A DNA stretch of 64,000 nucleotides from Adiantum capillus-veneris (Eukaryota; Streptophyta; Polypodiopsida; Polypodiales; Pteridaceae), in assembly GCA_014529385.2 (NCBI GenBank), contig CM043942.1:49486274-49550273 (forward strand), read 5' to 3'. Below are positions 1-11,153 of the stretch, one piece after another. Within the stretch, counting starts at the first letter, position 1, and each line of letters starts with the position of its first letter. Made by a program: the position numbers and the translations under genes. The notes beneath the pieces were generated by a model. The model made no database searches, was not told where the DNA came from, and saw nothing but the letters and a program-made list of their open reading frames with translations.

Positions 1-34
1 ACACCTAAAAAGTTTACACCTAAAAGTTGTTAGA

Positions 35-1408
35 ATGGCTGACAATAGTAAAGAGAGTGAAATTAATGTTGATAACTTTGATTTTGCTCATGAGCAAGCT
101 ACTAATGATGCTTCAATGCTTGTTAACTATCTTGTTTCTAGGCTTCAACAAGCCATGGGCAATCCATCTCTCCAAAGTGAAGTGCAACGGCAACTCTGTG
201 CTCACGGGATTCTCCAAGTTCATCACCATGACGAGAGAACACTTAGGAAGCCTCCTTGTGAGACTACCAAAAGAGGTCTCTCTCCGATTCGGGAAGAAGA
301 AGAGAATCCATATGAAGGGCTCAAGAACTTACTTCTTGATGATGCATCTCCTTCCCAAAGGAGAACTCAAGAGCCTCCACCGAAGGAACGAGAAAGAAGC
401 GAGTCTCCCGCCACCTCGGCGGAGATGGCTCCACGAAGACGGCGGGCTAAACGCTCTCCATCACCACCAAAGCGGAGAAGACCATTACACTCTTCTCCAC
501 GCCATAATTCAAAGAGGGATGATAAAAAGCAAGAGAAGAAAAAGGCGAGAAAGAGGACACCCTCTTCTCCATCTTCTTCATCCTCTTCCTCTTATGAAAT
601 CTATGGTGAAGATGACAAAGATCAAGACAAGAAAAAGGCGAGAAAGAGGTCACCCTCTTCTCCACCTTCTTCAAATTCTTCATCTTCTGAAGAAAGTGAT
701 GGTGCAACTTTTGAACCATCAAAAAGAAGAGGCCATAGGAAATCCTATGCCGCATGGAAGAGGTCGTCCAAGCTGAAGAAATTCAAAGAGGGAGGGAAGA
801 GCATCTCTTTCCTTACCTATGATGGCACCTTCGGTGCTACAGACAAAGTTTTGGCCTTTATCCAGCAATTCGATGCGGCGTTTGGAGATGAGGGCTTCAC
901 GGAGTCCTCTAAGCTACGCCATGTAGCTATGCACTTTCAAAAGTCCGCTAGACAATGGTGGTCTAGCCTACGAGCCAACGATGAAGCTCCACGAACATGG
1001 AAGGCTTTAAGAGCTTCCATTATGAAGCAGTTTTTGGCCACCGATGCCAAAGACAAAGTACTCACCGAATGGCGAAGCTTAAAGCTCTCTCCCAATGAAT
1101 CCATCCACAAATATGTAGACAAGTTTTGGGACCTACAACTCAAAGCCACTGTCTTCAAAAAGTTGGATTTTGGAGAGCAAAAGCAACAATTTTGTGCGGG
1201 CTTAACCGAAGAAATGGCGGAGTATGTCAACTCCCAAAGGCCACGTACCATATCGGCGGTAATACACCATACTATGGTGGCCTCGCGAATCAATTTCCAA
1301 ACGGGGGGTAAAAGAAATAATAAGCCCCCGGAAAACAAGGGTTCCAATGAGCCTAAGGGGAAGGACAATGTCCAAAAGTCTCCTAAGGGCAATTCCAACA
1401 AAGCTTAA
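35..1408 (+). CDS. gag: Gag of chromovirus copy A, truncated by nonsense codon
   Basis: Structural capsid protein of the particle. Of 457 residues, about 125-225 are highly basic and Ser-rich with RSPSPPKRRR and two KKKARKR(T/S)PSSP blocks followed by serine runs, an SR-like segment unusual for Gag. Residues about 260-375 form the capsid (Retrotrans_gag) domain, with RQWWSSLRAN and EWRSLKLSPNESIHKYVDKFWDL. The TAA at 1406-1408 is AAA in copy B, so it is a point mutation. It removes the zinc knuckle, which remains readable downstream near 1480-1530 (CFKCGEQGHAYRAC). ATG at 35 is the first start after the leader and matches copy B. Confidence 0.9.
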   Translation: MADNSKESEINVDNFDFAHEQATNDASMLVNYLVSRLQQAMGNPSLQSEVQRQLCAHGILQVHHHDERTLRKPPCETTKRGLSPIREEEENPYEGLKNLLLDDASPSQRRTQEPPPKERERSESPATSAEMAPRRRRAKRSPSPPKRRRPLHSSPRHNSKRDDKKQEKKKARKRTPSSPSSSSSSSYEIYGEDDKDQDKKKARKRSPSSPPSSNSSSSEESDGATFEPSKRRGHRKSYAAWKRSSKLKKFKEGGKSISFLTYDGTFGATDKVLAFIQQFDAAFGDEGFTESSKLRHVAMHFQKSARQWWSSLRANDEAPRTWKALRASIMKQFLATDAKDKVLTEWRSLKLSPNESIHKYVDKFWDLQLKATVFKKLDFGEQKQQFCAGLTEEMAEYVNSQRPRTISAVIHHTMVASRINFQTGGKRNNKPPENKGSNEPKGKDNVQKSPKGNSNKA

Positions 1409-4285
1409 GAGAAGGGAGTTTACAAAGGAAAGAATAAACTCTCTCCTGAAGAGCTTGAGCGTTATCGTAAAGATAACCAGTGTTTCAAGTGCGGCGAACA
1501 AGGGCATGCGTACCGCGCTTGTCCCCAAAAGAACAACCGCCAAGATCCTCCTAGAGCTTCTTTGGTTGAAATCCAAGAGGAGGAGATTCACCAAACTCAC
1601 CACAAAGGATCTCCTCTATGCCATGCTTGGGGAAAGGTAAGAGAACATGATGCTTTTATTCTCTTTGACCGTGGTTCTACTGACAATTTCATATCTATGG
1701 AGTTAGCCACCAAGCTAGGCATACAATCCTACGAGATGGGAGATATCCTATCCGCAGACAGTGCCGTCAAGGGGCAAGAAGCTTCAATCACTCCCTTAAT
1801 CGGGAAATTGAGGCTTCATGTCCAAGGCTATGTGGACAAAGAGGACTTCTTTATCGCTCCTCTCAAGCATGAGGATGTAATCCTAGGGGCACCATGGTTT
1901 GACCGCCTGGCTGCCCATGTTAAATTTCCTGAAAGGAGAATCTCCTTTAAGTTCAGGGAAAAGGACATGTATATAGATGCTAAGGAGATGGGTAACACCA
2001 TCCCCATTGTACATACACCAGCTTTCAACAAGTCAATAAAAAGCTCTATTTCCGTGTACATGATTTTTGTTAAAGATTCTCAAAATGAACCTAATGCTTT
2101 AGCAAAAGAAAATAAAAGCAACCAAAAGGAATTAGAGTTATCCAATTTTCTCAAGGGGTTTCAAGATGTCTTTATTGACGACATCCCTTGTGAGCTACCT
2201 CCTAAACGAGGTAATGACGACCATGCAATTGAACTTCTTCCAGGAAGTTCACCGCCTAACAAACCTCCTTATAGAGTTTCTCAAGCTCAACAAGAGGCGA
2301 TTATGTGGCAAGTGCATGAGTTAGTTGACAAGGGCATGGTTAGGCCTAGCTCATCTCCATTTTGCTCACCTGTGCTATTAGTGCAAAAGAAAGACGGCAC
2401 ATATCGTATGTGTGTCGACTATAGAGCACTAAATAGGATCACTATCAAGAATAGGTTTCCCGTTCCACGGGTAGAAGACCTATTTGATAAGCTACAAGGA
2501 TCGACCTACTTCAGTAGGATTGACCTAAAAAGTGGCTATCATCAAATAAGGATAGTTGATCAAGACATTGTAAAGACCGCATTTCGTACTACATTTGGTC
2601 TTTACGAATACATTGTCATGCCTTTTGGCTTGACTAATGCACCAGCCACATTTAACCGCTTGATGGAGAAGCTGTTCAGGCCTCATCGAACCTTCACTGG
2701 AGTGTTCTTTGATGATATTATCATCTACTCTAAGTCATTGGAGGAACACAAGCAACACCTCCAGGTAATATTTCAAGTTTTAAGAGAGAATAAACTTTAT
2801 GTTAATCGAAAGAAAAGTGAATTTTTCTTGCAAGAGATTCAATATTTAGGTCACATTATCTCTCAAGATGGAATCCAAATGGATCCATCCAAGTTAGAGG
2901 TAATAAAAGGATGGCCTAAACCAAGGAATCTTCATGAACTAAGAAGCTTTATAGGTATGTGTGCATACTATAGACGCTTCATAGAAAAGTTCTCACAAAT
3001 TGCGGGACCATTACATGACCTAACAAAGAAAAATGTTAGGTATACGTGGTCTGCTAAGGAGAACAATGCTTTCAAAAAGCTTAAAGAAAAGCTTATCTCT
3101 CAACCTGTGCTTACACTACCGGATCTCTCAAAACCATTTGAGGTCCAATGTGATGCTTGTGGTGATTGCCTTGGGGCTGTTTTGCTCCAAGAAGGGCATG
3201 CCATAGGCTATGAGAGTCGAAGGCTCGACCCTGTTGAGCAAGCTCTAGGCATATACGAAAAAGAACTCCTTGCAGTTCTACATGCCTTAGACTCATGGAA
3301 GCACTATTTATCGGGGACTCCTTTCATTCTGCGAACGGATCACCAAAGTATTAAGTACTTCATGACGCAGACCAAGCTCTCCGACAAACAAATGAGGTGG
3401 GCAAATTTCCTTTCGCAATTTCATTTTCATATTGCTCACATTGCTGGCAAGCATAATCAAGTAGCCGATGCACTCTCAAGACGCCCGAGAGTGAATGCGG
3501 TTTCCATAGCAACTCACAATGATCTATCTTCAATGATAGATGAGTATGCTATTGATCCCGATTTTAGAGATGTGATTTCAGCCCTTGCATTAGGGAAGAA
3601 AGAAGAACCATTTATTTTACAAGATGGTTATCTTCTCTATGGCAATAGACTATGCATTACTAACTCACTACGTGAGAAATTAATGTATGAATCTCATGCT
3701 CCCCCATATGCAGGGCATAGAGGGATTCAGTCTACCCTAAAGGGAATTGAAACATATTTCTATTGGCCTACCATGAAAGTGAACATACACGAGTATGTTT
3801 CCAAATGTGTGGTATGTCAAAAGACAAAATTTGATAGAGGGAAGCAACTTGGATTGCTTCAACCCTTGCCAATCCCTAATTCACCGTGGGAGAGCATATC
3901 CATGGATTTTATCTTTGGATTGCCTAAGTCTATCCATGGGAATACAGGAATATGGACGATAGTAGACAGGTTCAGTAAACAAGCTCATTTTATACCTGTC
4001 AAAAAGACTATCAAAGCCCATCAAATGGCAACCCTCTTCATTTCACAAATTTTCAAGTACCATGGCTTGCCAATGTCCATAGTGTCGGATAGAGATCCTA
4101 GAATGACCAGTAATTTCTGGAAGGGTCTCTTTGAGAATTTAGGAACAAGGCTAAACTTCTCTTCGGCCTATCATCCACAAACTGATGGCCAAAGTGAAAT
4201 AGCTAACCTAACCATTCTCGATCTACTAAAAGCCTATGTAACGGAAGTAGATCAAGATCCCAATGGGAGAAGTACTTACCCTTAG
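1409..4285 (+). pseudogene. pol: Pol of copy A: zinc knuckle, PR, RT, RNase H, integrase core
   Basis: Continuation of the Gag-Pol frame past the gag nonsense codon; the first in-frame Met is at 1562. Domains in order: CCHC knuckle; retropepsin with LFDRGSTDNFIS, where DRG replaces the DTG/DSG expected at the catalytic site; RT with CVDYRALN and the active-site box FFDD near 2708-2719; RNase H with RTDHQSIK and VADALSRR; integrase zinc-binding H...CVVCQ near 3700-3830; integrase core with MDFIFGLP, VSDRDPRM and AYHPQTDGQSE. The frame ends at TAG 4283-4285 after a one-base loss near 4260. The protease substitution together with the frameshift makes this copy non-autonomous. Confidence 0.92.
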
Positions 4286-4983
4286 TAGAGTATGCTTACA
4301 ATAACACTGTACATACTTCTACAGGAAAAGCACCTTTCGAGGTAATTGAGGGAAGATCAAAAAGTCCCTTGCTACTTAAGGTACATGGGAAGATCTTCGC
4401 TGCAGATGAGTATAGCCGAGACCTACAAGAATCTTTCCAAAAGATTAAGGATGCTATCTCTATCTCACAGCAAAGGCAAAAGGCTGCTGCTGACAAGAAC
4501 AGAAGAGCCCAAACTTTTAAAGAAAACGATTGGGTCTTGTTAAAGTTTCCCAAGGCTCGATTAAGGCACACGACGGGCAAGAATCCTACGGGCCACCAAA
4601 AGTACTATGCTAAACTAGCAAAAAGGTATTATGGTCCCTTCCAGATTCTTAGGCCAATCAATGAGATAGCCTATCAACTTAAGTTGCCCAATCATTGGCT
4701 CATACACAATGCTTTTCATGTGAGCCTCTTAAAGCCTTACAAAGGAGAGCCACCTCAAGAACCAACTATTGAAGACCCACCGGAGATCGAGGACCACGAG
4801 GAGGTGCTGCAGCCCGAGTCCATTCTCCGACATGAAGACAAGGTATTAAGAGGTGGTAAGACTATCAGACGATATCTTATTGAATTTAAGAATTATCCTT
4901 TTGAAGATGCTAGATGGATGCAAGGCATACAATTAAAGGATAACCTAAACCTTGTCAATGCTTACAATGCTTCCCAAGAGTAA
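4286..4983 (+). pseudogene. pol: Integrase C-terminus and chromodomain of copy A
   Basis: The end of pol in another frame, readable from about 4262 with WEKYLPLVEYAYNN. It then runs through APFEVIEGRSKSPL, the DNA-binding barrel with NHWLIHNAFHVSLLKPY, and a C-terminal chromodomain-like segment near 4830-4960 with GGKTIRRYLIEFKNYPFEDARWM split over the usual aromatic positions. The chromodomain identifies the chromovirus branch; in this family it targets integration to marked chromatin. The first Met (4369) is not a real start. TAA at about 4981 ends the polyprotein, 356 bp before the LTR. Confidence 0.85.
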
Positions 4984-5339
4984 GCAAATGTACAAAATGT
5001 TAAAAATGAACAAAATTTTTTGTCTTATAAGACTCTTTTTCTTTATTTGTGCACAAAAATGAAGTAGTATGCATGCTTAGATCAAGTTTGCGGGGACGAC
5101 GTCTCCCAAACACCAAAGTAGAGCTTGTCACTCTACTATGGAAGACTGATAGGACTAATGTGCAGACATGCTTGCGGCAGCCTCAGGCTCTCAAGCGCCA
5201 AATGGACTAGTCATCCATTATGGAATGATGTCGTAGGGTAACATAGGGATCCTCTACCCGCTAAGAAAAGGACTCATGCATATGCTTTATCTTCTCTACA
5301 CCATAGTCGAGGACGACTATGATTTCAAGAGAGAGGTAA

Positions 5340-6929
5340 TGTCATAATAATCAATATCTAATTCTCCTAAATGATTTTCTCATATTAAACTGATCATTTA
5401 ATGTGGGGAAGTGCCAAGGGAGAAAAAGCTAGAATATTGGTTAAGTTAGCAGACCGGCCACAGTAGGGATCCAAAGGAGGGAAAATAGGGATCCAAAGGG
5501 GGGGCCATCTGCAAAAGAGCCATGTGAAACAATGGGCCAAAAAGACCCTAAGGTTCAGCCCATTAAGACTTCCAAAATGCTAAGGTTCCAAAATTCAAAG
5601 GTTGTGTCCAAAGGTCAACCCTAGGGAAAATTGGATGCTTAGTGTGTGCCCAAAAAGTCTTTCTACATCCCTACATGGGAGGGGGCGAGCCCCAAAGCTA
5701 GGGGATGAGAGAGAAAGCCACACACACACACACAGGCTCCCTTTACACAAAGGGAATGAGGGACACATGTCAGCTCCCTAGGCCAGATGACCACAAGGTG
5801 TGCCCAATTCCTATTGGAAGACCCTTGAAGTGGACCAATGAGAATTAAGCTAGAGTAAATCTAGTTTAATTAATTTAAAAACATTTAATAAAAGAAACCA
5901 ATGAGAATTAAGTCTCCTAGAAGACTATTGGGCAGTCTCCCAAGGGGTCCAATGAGCATTCAGGAGCCCCATGACTTGCCTGATTCCTATTGGCCAAGAG
6001 GCAAAGGGGTCCAATAAGAGTTTAGTTTAATTATTTAATTACCTAAAGCTCTCACAAAAGGGGAAAGGGGGACACATGTCTAAAGGCTATCACTTATGCT
6101 GCTTAATTCCTATTGGCTTGACCTGGGGAGGTCCAATGAGGCAAAGGCCAGACTTATTTAGCAGCTAGGGCTCGCCCAAGAGAGAGGGGGGGCTGATTTT
6201 TGCTTGGCATTGACACACACACTCTCACACTTGACCATGTGTGAAGGGAAAATACTCTATCTCCTCCCAAGCTTTAATGGAGAGCTCATCACCTACTCCA
6301 AGCTTGTGAGATAGAAGCCTACATCAACACTCTCTTGGCATGTGGATGCAAATCCAACCAAGAGCCAAGCTTCAATGCCTGCTCATCTTCTCTACCAAGC
6401 TAATTACTAAGCTAAGCTATGCTAATATGAGTGATTATGTGAGGACATGTACTTCTTTCTCGTAAGATACTTCTTTTTCCTCTCAATCTACTCTCATACC
6501 CTGCTAGCTCTCACCATCTTCGAAGGTGTGTGAGGTCTTGGGTCTGAGAACGGGGATAATTCAAGTTGTGTTTGATTAAGTGTTTTGCTTGGTGTATGAA
6601 GCTTTCATCTTCATTGCACTAGCTAGTCTTGAAGGAACACAAAGAATTGTATTGTACAATGTCTCTCTTGATGGGAGAAACTATAATACAAAGCCTTTTG
6701 GAGGGGGGACCGGCTCCATGCAAATCCGGTCCTCAACTGTTGTCAATAGCTTAATTGCTCTCTCTTTTGAAAGTATTGTCGATGCTATCTAACTAGGTGT
6801 TATGCTTTTTGTTGCTCTCTCCACCCAAGCACTCTTGTAATTCTCATTAGGAATCTATTCTAATGAAATGCCCACTATGTTCATGCTAATTTCCGCTACA
6901 CATAAGATTTTAGGCCATTAAATGTTACA
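5340..6929 (+). repeat. Chromovirus LTR shared by copies A and B
   Basis: 1590-bp LTR starting TGTCATAATAA after the purine-rich AAGAGAGAGG (5328-5336) and ending AATGTTACA immediately before the PBS. It is both the 3' LTR of copy A and the 5' LTR of copy B. A related LTR of copy C at 25971 begins at the same place, which supports the left boundary; the right boundary is fixed by the PBS and by the fragment at 8823-8855. Several short ORFs here are chance. It contains a short CA run near 5720 and repeated phrases of the form 'ccaatgagaatta', which suggest internal duplication. Confidence 0.85.
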
Positions 6930-6930
6930 T

Positions 6931-6942
6931 TGGTATCAGAGC
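6931..6942 (+). other. Primer-binding site, initiator tRNA-Met type
   Basis: TGGTATCAGAGC one base after the LTR end. This is the classic plant primer-binding site complementary to the 3' end of initiator tRNA-Met. It starts minus-strand DNA synthesis and fixes both the LTR end and the direction of copy B. Confidence 0.95.
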
Positions 6943-7346
6943 TCAAGGTTTCTCTTTTCTTGCTCAAGAAGGGAGGTCCTCAAGCTAGCTACAAATGGTT
7001 GGTATTATTAATTGCCTGTGAGTAAGTAGAATAGGGATTTTTCAGCCTTGCAGTGCGCCTGCCTTTGTGCAGTTAACGGGGCATCACCGTCGAGAGCTAT
7101 GGTCTTAATAGTGGAGTCCTACGGGGCTTGCCTACGGCTTAACCACTATTGAGCTATTAGAAGCTTGACAGGAGCCGGTGCTGTTTTGGTGTCGAAAGAC
7201 CCTCTCTTCTATTCCTTGCAATTAATGGTATTCGAGCCGCGGGTACAGTAGCTTGAGTGCTTTTTCTAAAGGGGTAAAGAGGAGTAGAAACTAGGGCTTG
7301 AAGTGCCAAAGTACACCTAAAAAGTTTACACCTAAAAGTTGTTAGA
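6943..7346 (+). other. Untranslated leader of copy B
   Basis: About 400 bp between PBS and gag ATG. No ORF of substance. Its last 34 bases equal bases 1-34 of the window, the leader end of copy A. The packaging signal of the RNA would be expected here, but none is recognisable by eye. Confidence 0.8.
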
Positions 7347-8822
7347 ATGGCTGACAATAGTAAAGAGAGTGAAATTAATGTTGATAACTTTGATTTTGCT
7401 CATGAGCAAGCTACTAATGATGCTTCAATGCTTGTTAACTATCTTGTTTCTAGGCTTCAACAAGCCATGGGCAATCCATCTCTCCAAAGTGAAGTGCAAC
7501 GGCAACTCTGTGCTCACCGGATTCTCCAAGTTCATCACCATGACGAGAGAACACTTAGGAAGCCTCCTTGTGAGACTACCAAAAGAGGTCTCTCTCCGAT
7601 TCGGGAAGAAGAAGAGAATCCATATGAAGGGCTCAAGAACTTACTTCTTGATGATGCATCTCCTTCCCAAAGGAGAACTCAAGAGCCTCCACCGAAGGAA
7701 CGAGAAAGAAGCGAGTCTCCCGCCACCTCGGCGGAGATGGCTCCACGAAGACGGCGGGCTAAACGCTCTCCATCACCACCAAAGCGGAGAAGACCATTAC
7801 ACTCTTCTCCACGCCATAATTCAAAGAGGGATGATAAAAAGCAAGAGAAGAAAAAGGCGAGAAAGAGGACACCCTCTTCTCCATCTTCTTCATCCTCTTC
7901 CTCTTATGAAATCTATGGTGAAGATGACAAAGATCAAGACAAGAAAAAGGCGAGAAAGAGGTCACCCTCTTCTCCACCTTCTTCAAATTCTTCATCTTCT
8001 GAAGAAAGTGATGGTGCAACTTTTGAACCATCAAAAAGAAGAGGCCATAGGAAATCCTATGCCGCATGGAAGAGGTCGTCCAAGCTGAAGAAATTCAAAG
8101 AGGGAGGGAAGAGCATCTCTTTCCTTACCTATGATGGCACCTTCGGTGCTACAGACAAAGTTTTGGCCTTTATCCAGCAATTCGATGCGGCGTTTGGAGA
8201 TGAGGGCTTCACGGAGTCCTCTAAGCTACGCCATGTAGCTATGCACTTTCAAAAGTCCGCCAGACAATGGTGGTCTAGCCTACGAGCCAACGGTGAAGCT
8301 CCACGAACATGGAAGGCTTTAAGAGCTTCCATTATGAAGCAGTTTTTGGCCACCGATGCCAAAGACAAAGTACTCACCGAATGGCGAAGCTTAAAGCTCT
8401 CTCCCAATGAATCCATCCACAAATATGTAGACAAGTTTTGGGACCTACAACTCAAAGCCACTGTCTTCAAAAAGTTGGATTTTGGAGAGCAAAAGCAACA
8501 ATTTTGTGCAGGCTTAACCGAAGAAATGGCGGAGTATGTCAACTCCCAAAGGCCACGTACCATATCGGCGGTAATACACCATACTATGGTGGCCTCGCGA
8601 ATCAATTTCCAAACGGGGGGTAAAAGAAATAATAAGCCCCCGGAAAACAAGGGTTCCAATGAGCCTAAGGGGAAGGACAATGTCCAAAAGTCTCCTAAGG
8701 GCAATTCCAACAAAGCTAAAGAGAAGGGAGTTTACAAAGGAAAGAATAAACTCTCTCCTGAAGAGCTTGAGCGTTATCGTAAAGATAACCAGTGTTTCAA
8801 GTGCGGCGAACAAGGGCATGCG
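7347..8822 (+). CDS. gag: Gag of chromovirus copy B, cut at the zinc knuckle
   Basis: Nearly identical to Gag of copy A, with a few substitutions (HRILQ for HGILQ, RANGE for RANDE). It has AAA where copy A has the TAA stop, so it reads on through KEKGVYKGKNKLSPEELERY into the zinc knuckle CFKCGEQGHA. There the sequence jumps to the end of an LTR, so the last Cys of the knuckle and all of pol are missing. The open frame runs a few codons into LTR sequence and stops at 8831. The SR-like Ser/Arg segment (residues about 125-225) and capsid domain are complete. Confidence 0.9.
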
Positions 8823-8855
8823 TACACATAAGATTTTAGGCCATTAAATGTTACA
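8823..8855 (+). repeat. Last 33 bp of copy B 3' LTR
   Basis: Identical to LTR bases 6897-6929. It is joined to gag at the shared trinucleotide TAC (8823-8825), a microhomology deletion junction that removed pol and almost the whole 3' LTR. The flank at 8856 is gag of a different element on the minus strand, so 8855 is the true right end of the insertion. Confidence 0.9.
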
Positions 8856-10007
8856 TAAGATCACACTCTTTTCTTTTCTCGTGCTAGTCATGTGGTTACT
8901 CATTCTATTAGCCTCGTTGGCGTCACGGATTTGCTTCCACAATTCATCTAGACTGTTACAGTCCTTACCCATTTCTGCCAATATTTTAGGCTGGAACTCG
9001 TCACTTGCCCCATCGGTGGTATTTGGCACTATGATAGGCTCTCCTCTAGACTCATAGTCATTAGTGAGTCTTTCCTTTGTTTCCTCATGTTTCCCTAATG
9101 TTGGTTGGATAGGGGTTGGAGCTGGTGCTTCATGACAATTTGCCAGTTTACCCAGCGGGTCTTCCATCAATGATTGAGCCATCTCGATCATCTTTCTACA
9201 CATATCCAAACTCTGTTTTTCTATTTCTGCATATGGATAAGTCATCCACCTTTGCTCCTGGGTTTGGTTCTTCTTAAGTCGAGCTTCATAAGCTTTTAGA
9301 AGCGCATCCAACTGCTCGTTTACCTTGTCTGCCAGTACAGATCCTCCTGATCCTGCACTTTTGGGCTCTGCTATTTCCTTGGGTGCTATGGCTGCTGTGG
9401 TGTGTGAGCTTAAACTAGCTAAATCCTCTAACCGCTCCAATCTGTCCTTGGTATGTTTCAACTCCTCAGATAGGGCTGTTTGCTCTCGTTCTTTCCTGGC
9501 TTTCCTACGCGCCTTTCTAGCTTTCCAAGTGCTTCTCTGATTTTTCGTTTCTGAACTTTGGGCATCGGTTTTTGGTTCTTCAACTATGGGTTCATTCGTT
9601 CTTCTTTGGGCTTGGGCCCGTGTTACCGCCTGAATAGGTATGATTGTTTCATTTTCCGATCCTCCACTGGAAGGTACTGTTTCTAACATGTTTAAGGTGG
9701 TTTTTGCTCCTTTGCTCGGGTTTTTAGGGCAATCGGGAATCAAATGAGTAATTCCGCATTCTGGGCAATACGCATTGACTCTAATGATTTCATCATGAGG
9801 GCAGTCTCTCAACCAATGGTCTCCTCCACACTTGTAGCAGGGTCCCTTGGGTTGTTGAGGTGCTCCGTGAGCTCCTCTTTGTTGGTAAGCATGTCTCTGT
9901 CCACCCATGCCTCCATTGGCTATGAACATCAGTGTTCGTTCATCTAGGCTATATCTTCCTTCTCCCGCGGAGCAGTTGGTGGTCCTTGATTCCCTATCAT
10001 GCTCCAT
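8856..10007 (-). pseudogene. gag: Gag C-terminal part with paired zinc knuckles
   Basis: Nucleic-acid-binding end of Gag. Seen near the N-terminal side: CYKCGGDHWLRDC and CPECGITHLIPDC, two CCHC knuckles 14 residues apart. Next come a KARKARRKARKEREQ basic stretch with a likely short coiled coil (LSEELKHTKDRLERLEDL), then an acidic, Pro-rich tail. The open frame nominally extends to 8844 inside the inserted LTR; real gag sequence stops at 8856. The upstream part of gag is in another frame from about 10000. Confidence 0.8.
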
Positions 10008-10420
10008 GGTTCTGGTGTCGAGGGTTCTTCTGGTGGATAATAGACAAGGTTTGCCGCATATCCATTGGGATCTTCATAATATGCATGCATAGGCACCAAA
10101 GCCTTTTCTTCTGATTCAGTTACTGTTGGTGTGTATCTTATACCAACTGGTGGTAATCCTGGTAGGGGTGGTTGTTGTCCCAACACCGGTTGTGGTCTTT
10201 CTACACCTACAGGTCCTGGTAAGTTGCCTGCTTGATATCTAGGCATCAATGGAACTTGAGGGGAAGCTACTGGAGCTTGGGGAGTGTAAGGTCTCTCTCT
10301 CACATATCCCTTGTTATAATAACATCCCTCGGTCCCATGGTTTGTCCATTTTTGTTCAATAGCACACCACTTGGGCTGTTTAGCCTGGGGTTTGGTGTAC
10401 AAGTTGATCTTTTTTAGCAC
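9944..10420 (-). pseudogene. gag: Gag linker segment
   Basis: 158-residue Pro/Gln-rich segment of the same Gag, overlapping the zinc-knuckle part in another frame, which marks a frameshift. It contains WCAIEQKWTNHGTEGC, a third, poorly formed CCHC-like motif, then VPLMPRYQAGNLPGP and similar low-complexity runs. The spacing to the capsid part at 10626 and the knuckles below supports one original gag gene now split by small indels. Confidence 0.65.
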
Positions 10421-10625
10421 TTCATCTACGAGATGCTTCCTAGTTTACCTCTACTTCTCCTTTCGGTGCTGTCTTAGAAGACCTGCTTCCACTTTGCTGT
10501 GAAGAAGAATCGTCATCAAGGTCCTTGAACTCCCCTTCTTTGTAGACCGCACAATTGTCCACAAGGTACAGAGCCTCCTTGGTGAACTCATTCAACGTCG
10601 TGCTCCTCTTCATATGTAAGTCTTT

Positions 10626-11039
10626 CTAGAGATTTGCATTCCTTAGTCCTTGGATGAATATCAGCATAAGTCTGGACTGAGTTGGCAGTTCTTCAACAGG
10701 ACAGAACTTAACATATCTTTTTAGTCTTGGGGCTGCCTTTCGTACAGATTCTCCATCTTTCTGTTTGAATTTATGGATTTGTGAGACGGTATTATGAGCT
10801 ATTCCTCTTTGAGAGAATTCCTCGATAAACTCGTCAAACACTTCCTCCATTGACTCAAAGTCTCTATGCTCTACAGAGTCAAACCAAGTGGCAGCATCAT
10901 CCTCTAGGTTTAGTCCAAACCCTGCAAATTGGGTGGGAAAATCTAACACCTCTTTGGCTCTAATTACACGCACAAAGGCTGCTACATGATCTCTTGGGTC
11001 TCTGCTTCTTGTGTATTTCTTGTTTACCCATTTTTGCAC
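10626..11039 (-). pseudogene. gag: Gag capsid domain
   Basis: Best-conserved part of this gag: 137 residues with DPRDHVAAFVRVIRAKEVLDFP, AATWFDSVEHRDFESMEEVFDEFIEEF and the QIHKFKQKDGESVR motif of Retrotrans_gag domains. Frame breaks on both sides separate it from the N-terminal part (11154-11838) and the linker (9944-10420). Function in an intact element is particle assembly. Confidence 0.82.
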
Positions 11040-11153
11040 TTGAGAAGGTCTAATTATTCAATGGTCCACAAACCTCATCATTGGATCCTCATCCTAGTCG
11101 ATACACCTCATCAGGCCTTCTGTAATAGGCTGGTTCCTCTCCAAATGGTGCTC

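Larger units (their letters stand above)
1..5339 (+). mobile_element. Chromovirus copy A, internal region (Ty3/gypsy)
   Basis: Internal region of a chromodomain Ty3/gypsy retrotransposon, starting in the leader just before gag; its 5' LTR lies outside the window. Base 1 matches base 7313 of copy B, giving a repeat period of 7312 bp. Order is gag, protease, RT, RNase H, integrase, chromodomain, then the LTR at 5340. Gag and pol lie in one frame (35 and 1562 are in phase), so the ancestor made a single Gag-Pol polyprotein; here it is broken by a nonsense codon at 1406 and a frameshift near 4260. Copies A and B differ at only a handful of bases over the shared gag, so the duplication is recent. 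Confidence 0.93.

Noticed and set aside
27-776. 249-codon ORF overlapping gag in another frame (also 7339-8088)
   Set aside because: Shadow frame of gag; same in both copies only because the DNA is nearly identical, and it covers the repetitive basic/serine region.
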